DNA of 64,000 nt from positions 62,001 to 126,000 of the forward strand of contig NZ_JAAAMG010000005.1 in the NCBI RefSeq assembly GCF_010500815.1, given 5' to 3'. Source of the stretch: Jiella pacifica (GTDB lineage Bacteria > Pseudomonadota > Alphaproteobacteria > Rhizobiales > Rhizobiaceae). Shown piece after piece: positions 42,228-50,645 of the stretch (position 1 is the stretch's first letter; every line of letters starts with the position of its first letter). A program made the position numbers and the translations under genes. The notes below the pieces were generated by a model that did no database searches, was not told the DNA's origin, and was given only the letters and a program-made list of their open reading frames with translations.

Positions 42228-43262
42228 TCAGTCGATCCTGCGCGTGCTGTCGCGGGCGAGAAGCGTCCCCTGCATCATGATCCTCCCCCCAGCCGGCATC
42301 GCCTCGGCGGTCGCGTTGCCGTCGAGGCGATCGATCAACAAACGCGCCCCCCTCGCTCCCAGATCGAAGCGTGGCTGGGCGATGGTCGACAGGGTCGGCT
42401 CGCAGAAATCGGCGAGTTCGATACCGTCGAAGCCGATCACCGAGAGGTCGTCGGGGATATCGAGACCGGCCGCCCGGACGGTCTTGACGAAGGCGATGGC
42501 GGTCTCGTCATTGCCGCAGATCACCCCAGTCGGCCGGTCGGCGAGGCCGAGATAGGCCTTCGCGCCGGCGACGCCGCCGGTGAAGGTGTAGTTGCCGGGA
42601 TACTCGATCAGCGCCTCCCGACCGAGCCCGGCCCGCTCGATCGCCGCGACGATGCCGCGGTGGCGCGTCACCTCGTTGTAGTTGCCGGGCGGTCCCGAGA
42701 CGTAGAACAGGCGGCGATGGCCGAGGGCTGCGAGATGCTCGACCTGCATGGCGGCCGCCCGCTCGTCGTCGAGAAGCACGGCCGGCAGGCCTTCGACGCC
42801 GGGATCGGCGCAGATCGCCACCGCCGGCAGGCCGGCGTCGAGGATCGAGCGGCCCGCCACTTTCGGCAGGTCGCCGGAGATCGTCAGGAGGCCGGCGACA
42901 TGGCCGGACGCGGCGAGTTCGATCAGCCTCAGATCGTGCTCGGCGCCTTCCATGTAGCCGGTGATCAGCACGTAGCCGGCCGCAGCCAGGGTGGAATCGA
43001 TGCCGTGCAGCACCTCGGCGAAGAACGGCGGATTGGTCCGACGCGGCACGATGACGAGGACCAGCGAGGAATGGCCCGCGCGCAATTGCCGCGCCACCGA
43101 GTTCGGCGTGTAGCCGAGGGCGGCGACGGCAACCATCACCTTCTCGCGCGTTTCCGGCTTCAGTTTTTCCGGCGCCGAAAGCGCCCGCGACACCGTCGCC
43201 ACCGAAACACCGGCCGCCACGGCCACATCACCGATCTTCGGTGCCCGACGGGGCTCACTCAT
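42228..43262 (-). CDS. LacI-family transcriptional repressor
   Basis: 344 residues: N-terminal helix-turn-helix (KIGDVAVAAGVSVATVSRALS, shown in full family register at residues 9-29), hinge helix NSVARQLRAG, and a periplasmic-binding-protein-like sensor domain. Divergent from the sugar transport and oxidation operon, with a perfect LacI-type operator between them, so it almost certainly represses that operon until its sugar or a catabolite binds. GGAAG precedes the ATG at 43262; in-frame sequence upstream includes the operator and is not coding. Confidence 0.93.
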   Translation of the reverse strand: MSEPRRAPKIGDVAVAAGVSVATVSRALSAPEKLKPETREKVMVAVAALGYTPNSVARQLRAGHSSLVLVIVPRRTNPPFFAEVLHGIDSTLAAAGYVLITGYMEGAEHDLRLIELAASGHVAGLLTISGDLPKVAGRSILDAGLPAVAICADPGVEGLPAVLLDDERAAAMQVEHLAALGHRRLFYVSGPPGNYNEVTRHRGIVAAIERAGLGREALIEYPGNYTFTGGVAGAKAYLGLADRPTGVICGNDETAIAFVKTVRAAGLDIPDDLSVIGFDGIELADFCEPTLSTIAQPRFDLGARGARLLIDRLDGNATAEAMPAGGRIMMQGTLLARDSTRRID

Positions 43263-43311
43263 CGTTCTTCCGCTGCTTTTCCACCAAGCCCAATCGCCGG
43301 CTTGTAATTGA

Positions 43312-43339
43312 TCGACATTCGTCTTAGCATTGATGTAAT
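43312..43339 (+). promoter_or_regulatory. sigma-70-type promoter of sugar operon
   Basis: TCGACA (-35, 43312-43317) and TGTAAT (-10, 43334-43339), each one mismatch from consensus, spaced by 16 bp and 60 bp upstream of the binding-protein start codon. Confidence 0.6.
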
Positions 43340-43347
43340 CGATTACA
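43334..43347. promoter_or_regulatory. LacI-family operator
   Basis: TGTAATCGATTACA is a perfect 14-bp palindrome with the central CG typical of LacI-family operators. It overlaps the -10 box, so repressor binding would block RNA polymerase. A partial second copy, TGTAATTGATCGACA, starts at 43303. Confidence 0.8.
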
Positions 43348-43399
43348 GAAGCCGTAATAGGGGAGACCTTCACGGTCCGCTTTTGGGAGGAAGCAGAAA

Positions 43400-44644
43400 A
43401 TGAAGCAACTGATCGCGACCATATTAGCAGGTTCGGCCCTCGCCTTCGCGGCGATGCCCGCGAGCGCCCAGGACAAGCCGCGGGCGGAAGTCATGCACTG
43501 GTGGACCTCGGGCGGCGAGTCCGCCGCCATCAAGACCTTCGCCGATGCCTATGAGAAGGCCGGTGGCGAATGGGTCGACACGGCGACCGCCGGCGGCGAG
43601 AACTCGCGGGCGGCGACGATCAACCGCATGGTCGGCGGCCAGCCACCGACGGCGGCCCAGTTCAACACCGGACGCCAGTTCGACGATCTCGTGTCCCAGG
43701 GCCTGATCCGGCCGATCGAGGCGCTCGCCGAGGAAGGCGGCTGGAAGAAGGCGATGCCGACCGCGCTGGTCGAAGCCGCCAGCCGCGACGGCGAGATGTA
43801 TGCCCTGCCGATCAACGTCCACGGCCAGAACTGGACGTTCTATTCCAAGACCGTTCTGGAGAAATCCGGCGTCGCGGAGCTGCCCTCGACCTGGGAAGCG
43901 ATGATCCCGGCCCTGCAGAAGATCAAGGAGGCCGGCTTCACGCCGCTCGCCCTCGGTGGCCAGCCCTGGCAGGAGCGCGCGCTGTTCAACGCCATCCTGC
44001 TGCAGCAGGGCGGCAAGGACCTCTACATGCGGATCTACCGCGACAAGGACGAGGAAGCCGTGCGCTCGGAGGGCTTCGCCAAGGCCGTCGAGACCTACGG
44101 CGCGCTGCGCGGCCTGGTCGATGCCGGCTCGCCCGGTCGCAGCTGGAACGACACGACCTCCCTCCTTCTCCGGGACACGGCCGCCATCCAGGTGATGGGC
44201 GACTGGGTGAAGGGCGAGTTCACCAATGCCGGCAAGACGCCGAGCGAGGACTATGGCTGCACCATCGGCCTCGACGACACCATGCTGATGGTCGGCGGCG
44301 ACGTCTTCGTCTTCCCGAAGACCGAGGACGAGGCCCAGAAGAAGGCGCAGGATCTCCTCGTCGAGACGATGATCTCCAAGGACGCGCAGGCCGCGTTCAA
44401 CCTCGCCAAGGGCTCGATGCCGGTGCGCAACGACGTCGACACCTCGGCCTTCGACGCCTGCGCAAAGAAGGGGCTGGAACTCCTGAAGAGCGAGGACAGC
44501 CAGGCGCCGGTCTTCGAGATCCTCGTCTCCGCCAGCCTCGCCGGCGCGGTCGACGACGTCGTCACGCAGTTCTGGAACAACCCGTCGGCACAGCCGGAGG
44601 ACGTCGTCGAGGGCTTCGTCAACGCCTTCGAAGTCGAGGGCTGA
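43400..44644 (+). CDS. sugar-binding protein of ABC transporter (CUT1)
   Basis: 414-residue periplasmic binding protein with Sec signal peptide (cleavage near ASA/QD, residue 23). The mature N-terminus VMHWWTSGGESAAIKTFADAY and the PINVHGQNWTFYSKTVLEKSG and GGDVFVFPK segments resemble glucose/mannose-type (GtsA-like) binding proteins. GGGAGG lies 9 nt before the ATG. First gene of the six-gene operon 43400-49788 under the LacI operator. The ligand could be a glucoside or aldose; sequence alone does not decide. Confidence 0.92.
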   Translation: MKQLIATILAGSALAFAAMPASAQDKPRAEVMHWWTSGGESAAIKTFADAYEKAGGEWVDTATAGGENSRAATINRMVGGQPPTAAQFNTGRQFDDLVSQGLIRPIEALAEEGGWKKAMPTALVEAASRDGEMYALPINVHGQNWTFYSKTVLEKSGVAELPSTWEAMIPALQKIKEAGFTPLALGGQPWQERALFNAILLQQGGKDLYMRIYRDKDEEAVRSEGFAKAVETYGALRGLVDAGSPGRSWNDTTSLLLRDTAAIQVMGDWVKGEFTNAGKTPSEDYGCTIGLDDTMLMVGGDVFVFPKTEDEAQKKAQDLLVETMISKDAQAAFNLAKGSMPVRNDVDTSAFDACAKKGLELLKSEDSQAPVFEILVSASLAGAVDDVVTQFWNNPSAQPEDVVEGFVNAFEVEG

Positions 44645-44665
44645 TCGGCAGCCGAGAACGCGCGC

Positions 44666-44688
44666 GGCCCGGCAGACCAAGCCGGGTC
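44666..44688 (+). terminator. stem-loop after binding-protein gene (likely attenuator)
   Basis: CCCGGC-AGACCAA-GCCGGG, extendable by two pairs, lies 20 nt after the binding-protein stop and before the permease. No T run. Such hairpins often let the binding protein be made in excess over the permeases. Confidence 0.4.
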
Positions 44689-44780
44689 CGCTTCATCGGC
44701 CTTCCCGCGATCTGCAGCATTCGGCGTCACGTCCGCCGCCTTCGCCGCCGCTCGCGAGACAAGTTCCCGGAGAACAGACC

Positions 44781-45671
44781 ATGACGGCGCCCCGCAAGCG
44801 TCCTTCGACGGCGAGCCTCATGCTCGTCCCGTTCTGGCTGGTGGTCCTCGTCGCCTATGTCGGGACGATGCTCTGGACGGTGCAGATCTCCTTCACCGCA
44901 TCCAAGCTCCTGCCCGTCGACGTCTATGTCGGCTTCGACCAGTACCACCGGCTGTTTTCCTCGACGCGGTGGCTCGTCTCGATGCAGAACGCCGTGATCT
45001 TCGGCGTCCTGTTCATCACCGGCGCGCTCGTGCTCGGCTTTCTCCTCGCCGTCGTGCTCGATCAGAAGGTCCGCTTCGAGAACACCCTCCGGACGGTGTT
45101 CCTCTATCCCTATGCCATGTCCTTCATCGTCACCGGGCTGATCTGGCAGTGGCTGATGAACCCCGGCCTCGGCATCCAGAAGGCGGTGCGCGACTGGGGC
45201 TTCGAGAGCTTCTCCTTCGCCTGGGCGGTGGATCGGGACATGGCGCTCTACGCCCTCGTCCTCGCCGGGCTGTGGCAGGCGTCCGGCCTCGTCATGGCGC
45301 TGATGCTGGCGGGCCTGCGCGGCGTCGACGAGGAGATCTGGAAGGCGTCCCGCATCGACGGTATCCCGGCCTGGCGGGTCTATCTCTTCGTCGTCGTGCC
45401 GATGCTGCGGCCCCTGATCCTCACCGCCGTGGTGCTCCTGTCGATCAGCGTCGTCAAGGCGTTCGACCTGGTGGTGGCGCTGACCAATGGCGGCCCGGGA
45501 ATATCCTCCGACATGCCGGCGAAATTCGTCATGGACAATCTCTTCACCCGGCAGAACATCGGGCTCGCCACGGCAGCCGCGACCGTCATGCTGATCACCG
45601 TCGCGGCCGTTCTGGTGCCGTGGATCTACAGCGAATATTTCCGCAAGGTGCGGGCGGGAGCGGCGACATGA
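44781..45671 (+). CDS. sugar ABC transporter permease, MalF type
   Basis: 296 residues with six hydrophobic segments and an EAA loop near residue 190 (DEEIWKASRIDGIPAWRVYLFVVVP, shown in part). Membrane half of the importer fed by the preceding binding protein. Its stop codon overlaps the next start (ATGA), so translation of the two permeases is coupled. Confidence 0.93.
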   Translation: MTAPRKRPSTASLMLVPFWLVVLVAYVGTMLWTVQISFTASKLLPVDVYVGFDQYHRLFSSTRWLVSMQNAVIFGVLFITGALVLGFLLAVVLDQKVRFENTLRTVFLYPYAMSFIVTGLIWQWLMNPGLGIQKAVRDWGFESFSFAWAVDRDMALYALVLAGLWQASGLVMALMLAGLRGVDEEIWKASRIDGIPAWRVYLFVVVPMLRPLILTAVVLLSISVVKAFDLVVALTNGGPGISSDMPAKFVMDNLFTRQNIGLATAAATVMLITVAAVLVPWIYSEYFRKVRAGAAT

Positions 45672-46654
45672 GCATCGACGCCACCTCCTCCCGCGAGCCG
45701 CCGAAGGGCGCCTCCGCCCTCGCCTTCCGCTCCGGCTCGGCCGACGACCGCGCCACCCCCTCCCGCCATCGCGAACGATCCGCGACCCGCGGGCGCAAGC
45801 CGCGGCGGCTCACCATCGGGCGGATCGGGCTCTACGGCTTCGTCGCCGTCGCCGCGGCCTTCTTCCTGCTGCCGGCCGTCGTCATGGTGCTGACCTCGCT
45901 GAAGACCATGCCGGAAATCCGCGAGGGCTCGATCTTCGCGTTACCGGAGAGCTTCGATCTGACGGCATGGATAAAAGCCTGGTCGAGCGCCTGCACCGGT
46001 CTCGACTGCGAGGGCATCCGCGTCGGCTTCTGGAACTCCGTCGTCATCACCGTGCCGAGCACGATCGCCTCGATCGCCGCCGGGGCCATCCTCGGCTACG
46101 CCCTGTCCTTCTGGCGGGTGAAGGGCGCAGACGTCCTGTTCGCGATCCTCCTCCTCGGGGCCTTCCTGCCCTACCAGATCTTCCTCTATCCGATGGTCCG
46201 GGCCTTCTCGATGGTCGGGCTCTACAACACGCTGGCCTGCATCGTCATCGTCCACGTCATCTTCGGCCTGCCGATCATGACGCTGATCTTCAGGAACTTC
46301 TATGCCGGCCTGCCGGTGGAGCTGTTCAACGCGGCGCGGGTCGACGGCGGCGGCTTCTTCCGGATCTTCTGGAACGTCATGCTGCCGATGTCGACGCCGA
46401 TCCTGATCGTCGCGGCGATCCTGCAGATCACCAACATCTGGAACGACTTCATCCTCGGGCTGGTCTTCGCCGGCCGGGAGAACCTGCCGATGACCGTGCA
46501 GCTCAACAACGTCGTCAACTCCACCTACGGCGAGCGGGAATACAACCTCAACATGGCGGCGACCATCCTCACCGCCGCCGTCCCCCTCCTCGTCTATTTC
46601 GTATCCGGCCGCTGGTTCGTCCGCGGCATCGCAGCGGGAGCCGTGAAGGGATGA
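45668..46654 (+). CDS. sugar ABC transporter permease, MalG type
   Basis: 328 residues. An unusual hydrophilic, Arg/Ser-rich N-terminus of about 48 residues precedes the six spans; the EAA loop is PVELFNAARVDGGGFFRIFW. The end WFVRGIAAGAVKG is the MalG-type tail. It overlaps the preceding and following genes by 4 bp each, which fixes both ends. Confidence 0.93.
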   Translation: MSIDATSSREPPKGASALAFRSGSADDRATPSRHRERSATRGRKPRRLTIGRIGLYGFVAVAAAFFLLPAVVMVLTSLKTMPEIREGSIFALPESFDLTAWIKAWSSACTGLDCEGIRVGFWNSVVITVPSTIASIAAGAILGYALSFWRVKGADVLFAILLLGAFLPYQIFLYPMVRAFSMVGLYNTLACIVIVHVIFGLPIMTLIFRNFYAGLPVELFNAARVDGGGFFRIFWNVMLPMSTPILIVAAILQITNIWNDFILGLVFAGRENLPMTVQLNNVVNSTYGEREYNLNMAATILTAAVPLLVYFVSGRWFVRGIAAGAVKG

Positions 46655-47832
46655 TCGCAGAGGCAACGACCCATTCGACTCCGCGCCCCGGCGCCGGCGA
46701 CCACAGCGGCAAGGCCCGACCCGGCGGAGCCATGGCCGCCGGCGAGGACTCCTCGGTCTCCGTCCGCGACCTCGACATCGCCTTCGGCGCCCACAAGGTG
46801 ATCGCCGGCCTCGACCTCGAGATTTCGCCGGGCGAGTTCCTGGTCCTGCTCGGGCCGTCGGGCTGCGGCAAGTCCACCCTCCTGAACGCCATCGCCGGGC
46901 TGCTCGACATTTCCGACGGCGAGATCTGGATCGACGGCAAGAACGTCACCTGGGCCGAGCCGAAGGACCGCGGCATCGGCATGGTGTTCCAGTCCTATGC
47001 GCTCTATCCGCGCATGAGCGTCGAGAAGAACCTCTCCTTCGGTCTGAGGATCGCCGGCCTGCCGAAAAGCGAGATCGAGGCCCGCGTGAAGCGCGTCGCC
47101 GATCTCCTGCAGCTGGACGGCCTGATGAGACGCCGACCCTCCGAGCTTTCCGGCGGCCAGCGCCAGCGGGTCGCGATCGGGAGGGCGCTGGTGCGGAACG
47201 TCGACGTCTTCCTGTTCGACGAGCCCCTGTCCAACCTCGATGCGAAACTGCGCAACGAGCTGCGCGTCGAGATCAAGAAGCTGCACCAGCGGCTCGGCAA
47301 CACGATGATCTACGTCACCCACGATCAGGTGGAGGCGATGACCCTGGCCGACCGGATCGCCGTGATGCGTGGCGGAGTGATCCAGCAGCTGGGTGCGCCG
47401 AAGGATATCTATCGTCGGCCGGTCAACCGCTTCGTCGCCGGCTTCATCGGCTCGCCCGGCATGAACTTCTTCGACGGCGCGCTTCGGAGCGGCGCGGACG
47501 GCCCGGCGGCCGAACTGGGCGACGTGCGCGTCCCGCTGTCGCGCTACGATTTTGCCCGGCCGCCCAAGGCGGACGGCGCCGTCGTCTTCGGCATCCGGCC
47601 CGAGCACATCGGCCTCGGCGAGGTGCCGGAGGGCCACTTCGCCTGCGAAGGCACGGTCGATCTGGTCGAGGCGATGGGCGCCGACACCATCGTGTGGACC
47701 AGCCTTGCCGGCGCGCCCCTGACCATCCGCACCGACGGCGAGACCGAGATCCGCCCCGGCGAGACCATCCGCTTTTCCTTCGACCCGGCGAATGCCTGCG
47801 TGTTCGACACCGCGACCGACCTTCGCCTCTGA
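46651..47832 (+). CDS. sugar ABC transporter ATPase, MalK/UgpC type
   Basis: 393 residues. The ATG overlaps the permease stop (ATGA) and gives a 30-residue low-complexity leader; an internal ATG at residue 28 is an alternative. Walker [11 protein letters not shown]-loop [25 protein letters not shown], Walker [12 protein letters not shown] and VTHDQ are all present, followed by a C-terminal regulatory domain from about residue 265. Energises the importer of this operon; distinct from the ATPase at 5028-6092. Confidence 0.94.
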   Translation: MIAEATTHSTPRPGAGDHSGKARPGGAMAAGEDSSVSVRDLDIAFGAHKVIAGLDLEISPGEFLVLLGPSGCGKSTLLNAIAGLLDISDGEIWIDGKNVTWAEPKDRGIGMVFQSYALYPRMSVEKNLSFGLRIAGLPKSEIEARVKRVADLLQLDGLMRRRPSELSGGQRQRVAIGRALVRNVDVFLFDEPLSNLDAKLRNELRVEIKKLHQRLGNTMIYVTHDQVEAMTLADRIAVMRGGVIQQLGAPKDIYRRPVNRFVAGFIGSPGMNFFDGALRSGADGPAAELGDVRVPLSRYDFARPPKADGAVVFGIRPEHIGLGEVPEGHFACEGTVDLVEAMGADTIVWTSLAGAPLTIRTDGETEIRPGETIRFSFDPANACVFDTATDLRL

Positions 47833-47863
47833 TCGCCGACAATCCCCATCAGGACGTCACCCC

Positions 47864-48628
47864 ATGGCCATTACCGACCCGATTTCCTTCCAGCTCTACT
47901 CGGCCCGCCTCGCGCCGCCCGACGTCGACGTCCTGAAGACGCTCGCCGAAGCCGGCTACACCAATGTCGAGACCTTTCGCCCGAACTACGAGGACGCCAA
48001 AGGCTTCCGCAAAGCCCTCGACGAAGCCGGACTGACGGCGAAGAGCGGCCATTTCGACCTCGCCTTGGCGGAGGATAATCTCGACCAGGTGGTCGAGATC
48101 TGCCGTACGCTCGCCATCGAGACCGTGGTGATCCCCTTTCTGATGCCGGACCTGCGGCCGCGGGACGCCGCGGGTTGGAGCGAACTCGGCACGCGCCTTG
48201 CCGAACTTGCCGCCGAATGCGCCGACGAGGGCCTGAGGCTCGCCTGGCACAATCACGACTTCGAGTTCGCTGCCCTTGCCGACGGCTCGTGGCCGATCGA
48301 GCACGTTCTCGCCGAAGGCGTCCTGTGGGAGGCCGATCTCGCCTGGATCGCCCGCGCCGGCGCCGATCCCGCCGCCTGGCTCGAACGATATGCCGGCCGG
48401 ATCGCCGCCGTCCACGTCAAGGACATCGCGCCCGCGGGCGAGAACCTCGACGAGGACGGCTGGGCGGACGTCGGCGCCGGCGTTCTCGACTGGGACGAAC
48501 TCTGGCGGATCTCGGCAGCCTCCGGCGCCAGCCTGATGATCGCCGAGCACGACAAGCCGTCGGATTTTGCCCGCTTCGCCCGCGTCAGCGCCGCCAAGAT
48601 GCGTGAACTTTCCGCCGCCAACGCCTGA
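47864..48628 (+). CDS. sugar phosphate isomerase/epimerase family protein (TIM barrel)
   Basis: 254 residues of the xylose-isomerase-like AP-endonuclease-2 fold. Metal ligands are suggested by HNHDFEF (about 126-132), the Glu of WEADLAWIARAG, HVKDIAP (about 183-189) and the late IAEHDKP. Members act as isomerases, epimerases or, with a Gfo/Idh/MocA partner, as keto-sugar processing enzymes. It directly precedes such a dehydrogenase in a sugar uptake operon, so it probably acts on the imported sugar. Confidence 0.88.
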   Translation: MAITDPISFQLYSARLAPPDVDVLKTLAEAGYTNVETFRPNYEDAKGFRKALDEAGLTAKSGHFDLALAEDNLDQVVEICRTLAIETVVIPFLMPDLRPRDAAGWSELGTRLAELAAECADEGLRLAWHNHDFEFAALADGSWPIEHVLAEGVLWEADLAWIARAGADPAAWLERYAGRIAAVHVKDIAPAGENLDEDGWADVGAGVLDWDELWRISAASGASLMIAEHDKPSDFARFARVSAAKMRELSAANA

Positions 48629-48648
48629 CCTGATCGAAAGACCATCCC

Positions 48649-49788
48649 ATGACCCTCAGCATCGGCCTCGTCGGCTGCGGCAACATTTCCGACATCTACC
48701 TCGTCAACGCGCCGCGCTTTCCCGGCATCCGCTTTGTCGCCTGCGCCGATCTGAAGGCCGAGGCGGCGGAGCGCCAGGCGGCGAAATACGGCATCGAAGC
48801 CGTCGGCGTTCCGGCGCTCCTGGCCCGCGACGACATCGACGTCGTTCTCAACCTGACGGTGCCGGCCGCCCATGCCGAGATCTCCCTCGCGGCGCTGGAA
48901 AGCGGCAAGCACGTCTATTCCGAAAAGCCGCTGGCGGGTTCGCTCGCGGACGGCATCGCCATCGTCGAAGCCGCGAGGCGTCGGGGGCTCCGGGTCGGCT
49001 GCGCGCCGGACACGGTGCTCGGCGCCTCGATCCAGACGGCGCGGCAGATGGTCGACGCCGGCACGATCGGCAGGCCGGTGCTCGGCACGGCGGCGGTGCT
49101 CTCCCACGGCATGGAGCACTGGCACCCCGATCCGACGTTCTTCTTCAAGCCCGGCGGCGGCCCGGTCTTCGACATGGGACCCTACTATCTGACGGCCCTC
49201 GTCAACCTGCTCGGCCCTGTCGCCAGCGTCCAGGCGACCGGTCAGATCGCCTTCGAGACCCGCAAGGTGACGACGCCAGGCTCGCCCGTCGAAGGCAAGG
49301 AGATCCCCGTCGAGGTGCTGACCTCGCTCCAGGCGCTGCTGTCCTTCGAGAGCGGTGCGCAGATCACCTTTCTCGCCAGCTGGGACGTCTGGCGCCACGG
49401 GCTGCGGCCATTGGAAATCCACGGGACCGAAGGCTCGATGCGGGTTCCCGATCCGAACTGGTTCGGCGGCGATATCGAGCTCGCCGTCGGCCCCGCCGAA
49501 TGGCAGGTGACTGCAACGACCGATCGGACCTTCGGTGCCGCCAACTGGCCTGTGGCCGAGCCACGATTCGCCAACTACCGCGGCCTCGGCCTGGCGGAAA
49601 TGGCGGCGGCGATCGAGGCCGGCCGGCCGCATCGGGCAAATGGCGACGTGGCGCTGCACATCCTCGCCGTTCTCACCGCGATCGTCGATGCAGCGACGAC
49701 GCAGCGGACCATCGAGATCGAGCAGCGATGCGAGAGGCCCGAGCCGTTGGACGAAGCTGCGGCCCTGGCGCTAAGCAGCGCGATGTAA
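48649..49788 (+). CDS. Gfo/Idh/MocA family oxidoreductase
   Basis: 379 residues. N-terminal Rossmann fold (IGLVGCGNISDIYLVNAPRF) and the family EKPLA motif (VYSEKPLAGSLADG, Lys near residue 91), then the C-terminal substrate domain with GGGPVFDMGPYYLTAL. NAD(P)-dependent oxidation of a sugar or polyol is expected. Last gene of the LacI-controlled operon; with the TIM-barrel enzyme it makes the catabolic part. ThuB-like and 3-keto-sugar-forming enzymes are plausible analogs. Confidence 0.9.
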   Translation: MTLSIGLVGCGNISDIYLVNAPRFPGIRFVACADLKAEAAERQAAKYGIEAVGVPALLARDDIDVVLNLTVPAAHAEISLAALESGKHVYSEKPLAGSLADGIAIVEAARRRGLRVGCAPDTVLGASIQTARQMVDAGTIGRPVLGTAAVLSHGMEHWHPDPTFFFKPGGGPVFDMGPYYLTALVNLLGPVASVQATGQIAFETRKVTTPGSPVEGKEIPVEVLTSLQALLSFESGAQITFLASWDVWRHGLRPLEIHGTEGSMRVPDPNWFGGDIELAVGPAEWQVTATTDRTFGAANWPVAEPRFANYRGLGLAEMAAAIEAGRPHRANGDVALHILAVLTAIVDAATTQRTIEIEQRCERPEPLDEAAALALSSAM

Positions 49789-50239
49789 TTCCAGCGGGGA
49801 TTCTTCAGACAGGGAGCACCGCCGCATCCCAGATGCTCGCGACCCTCATCGATGCGTGCGGGACAATCTTCGCCACGGCATGAGGAGAGACACCGGATGT
49901 AGCGCTCCGATACGCGGAACCTTCTTCGAAGCCAACGACATCCGGTGTCGTCGACAGTTCTACTGAGATGCGGTTACCGTTCCCTTTACTCGGAGAAATC
50001 AGCTCGAAAAAACTCTCCCCAGGCCCACTGCGAAGCCCGTCTGGGGTGCGGACCGGGCACCGCCACCACCGCGGAACGCCTTGCGCGATGGCCATCGGCG
50101 CGGAGAGCGAGTCCTCGCCCGGTCGGTCCAGCGTTTCGGCCTCGCCGCCGCCGCGATGGGCCGGATATCGTCCTCAAGTGCAAGAGATTCTCTGCGGCCG
50201 GCCGGATCGACCACGGGACGAATGGGCGGAGCCGGACGC
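49789..50239. other. 451-bp gap after the sugar operon
   Basis: No gene that I can support. A short leftward frame (49805-50095) has no ribosome binding site or family similarity. The gap holds the inverted repeat at 49889-49949. Confidence 0.5.
49889..49949. repeat. 12-bp perfect inverted repeat with 37-nt spacer
   Basis: GACACCGGATGT and ACATCCGGTGTC are exact reverse complements, 100 bp after the oxidoreductase stop. It could be a hairpin in the 3' end of the sugar operon mRNA; there is no T run. Confidence 0.55.
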
Positions 50240-50473
50240 TCAGGCCGCCTGCTGGACGCCGGACTTTCGACGAACTTCCGTCGTCCCGTGCAAGGCGGCG
50301 CTCGCTTCCGTCAGCTGCTTGTAGCATTCTGAGAAGACGTCGAGATCGACCGGCGCCTGACGGATCAGCGCCCGCTCGATCGTGTCGCGGGAATACCCGG
50401 CCTTGAGGAGCGCACTGACCAGCGCACTGACGAGTTCAGGCTCTTCGAGACGTCGGACGGAGCGCTCATACAT
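50240..50473 (-). CDS. hypothetical small protein (77 aa)
   Basis: 77 residues, predicted mostly helical: MYERSVRRLEEPELVSALVSALLKAGYSRDTIERALIRQ forms two amphipathic helices (shown for residues 1-20 and beyond only as description), followed by LDVFSECYKQLTEA. An AGGGG lies about 10 nt before the ATG. I recognise no family; the composition is protein-like and unlike a shadow frame. It is divergent from the methyltransferase gene. Confidence 0.5.
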   Translation of the reverse strand: MYERSVRRLEEPELVSALVSALLKAGYSRDTIERALIRQAPVDLDVFSECYKQLTEASAALHGTTEVRRKSGVQQAA

Positions 50474-50645
50474 GGTGGTCGGGTCCCCTCACCGGCCGGA
50501 TCGTCGGCGGCAGGAGCGACCGCGGGTCCGAACCTGACCGTCGATCGAACTGACCACGGAAAGCTGACCCGAACCTTGGGCGTTCCGGCACCAAACTGCT
50601 ATGAGCGGGCCCGAAAGATCAAACCGCGATGGCAGCCGTGTGACG

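Noticed and set aside
49805-50095. 96-codon minus-strand frame in the gap after the sugar operon
   Set aside because: No start signal, no recognisable domain, and it spans the inverted repeat.
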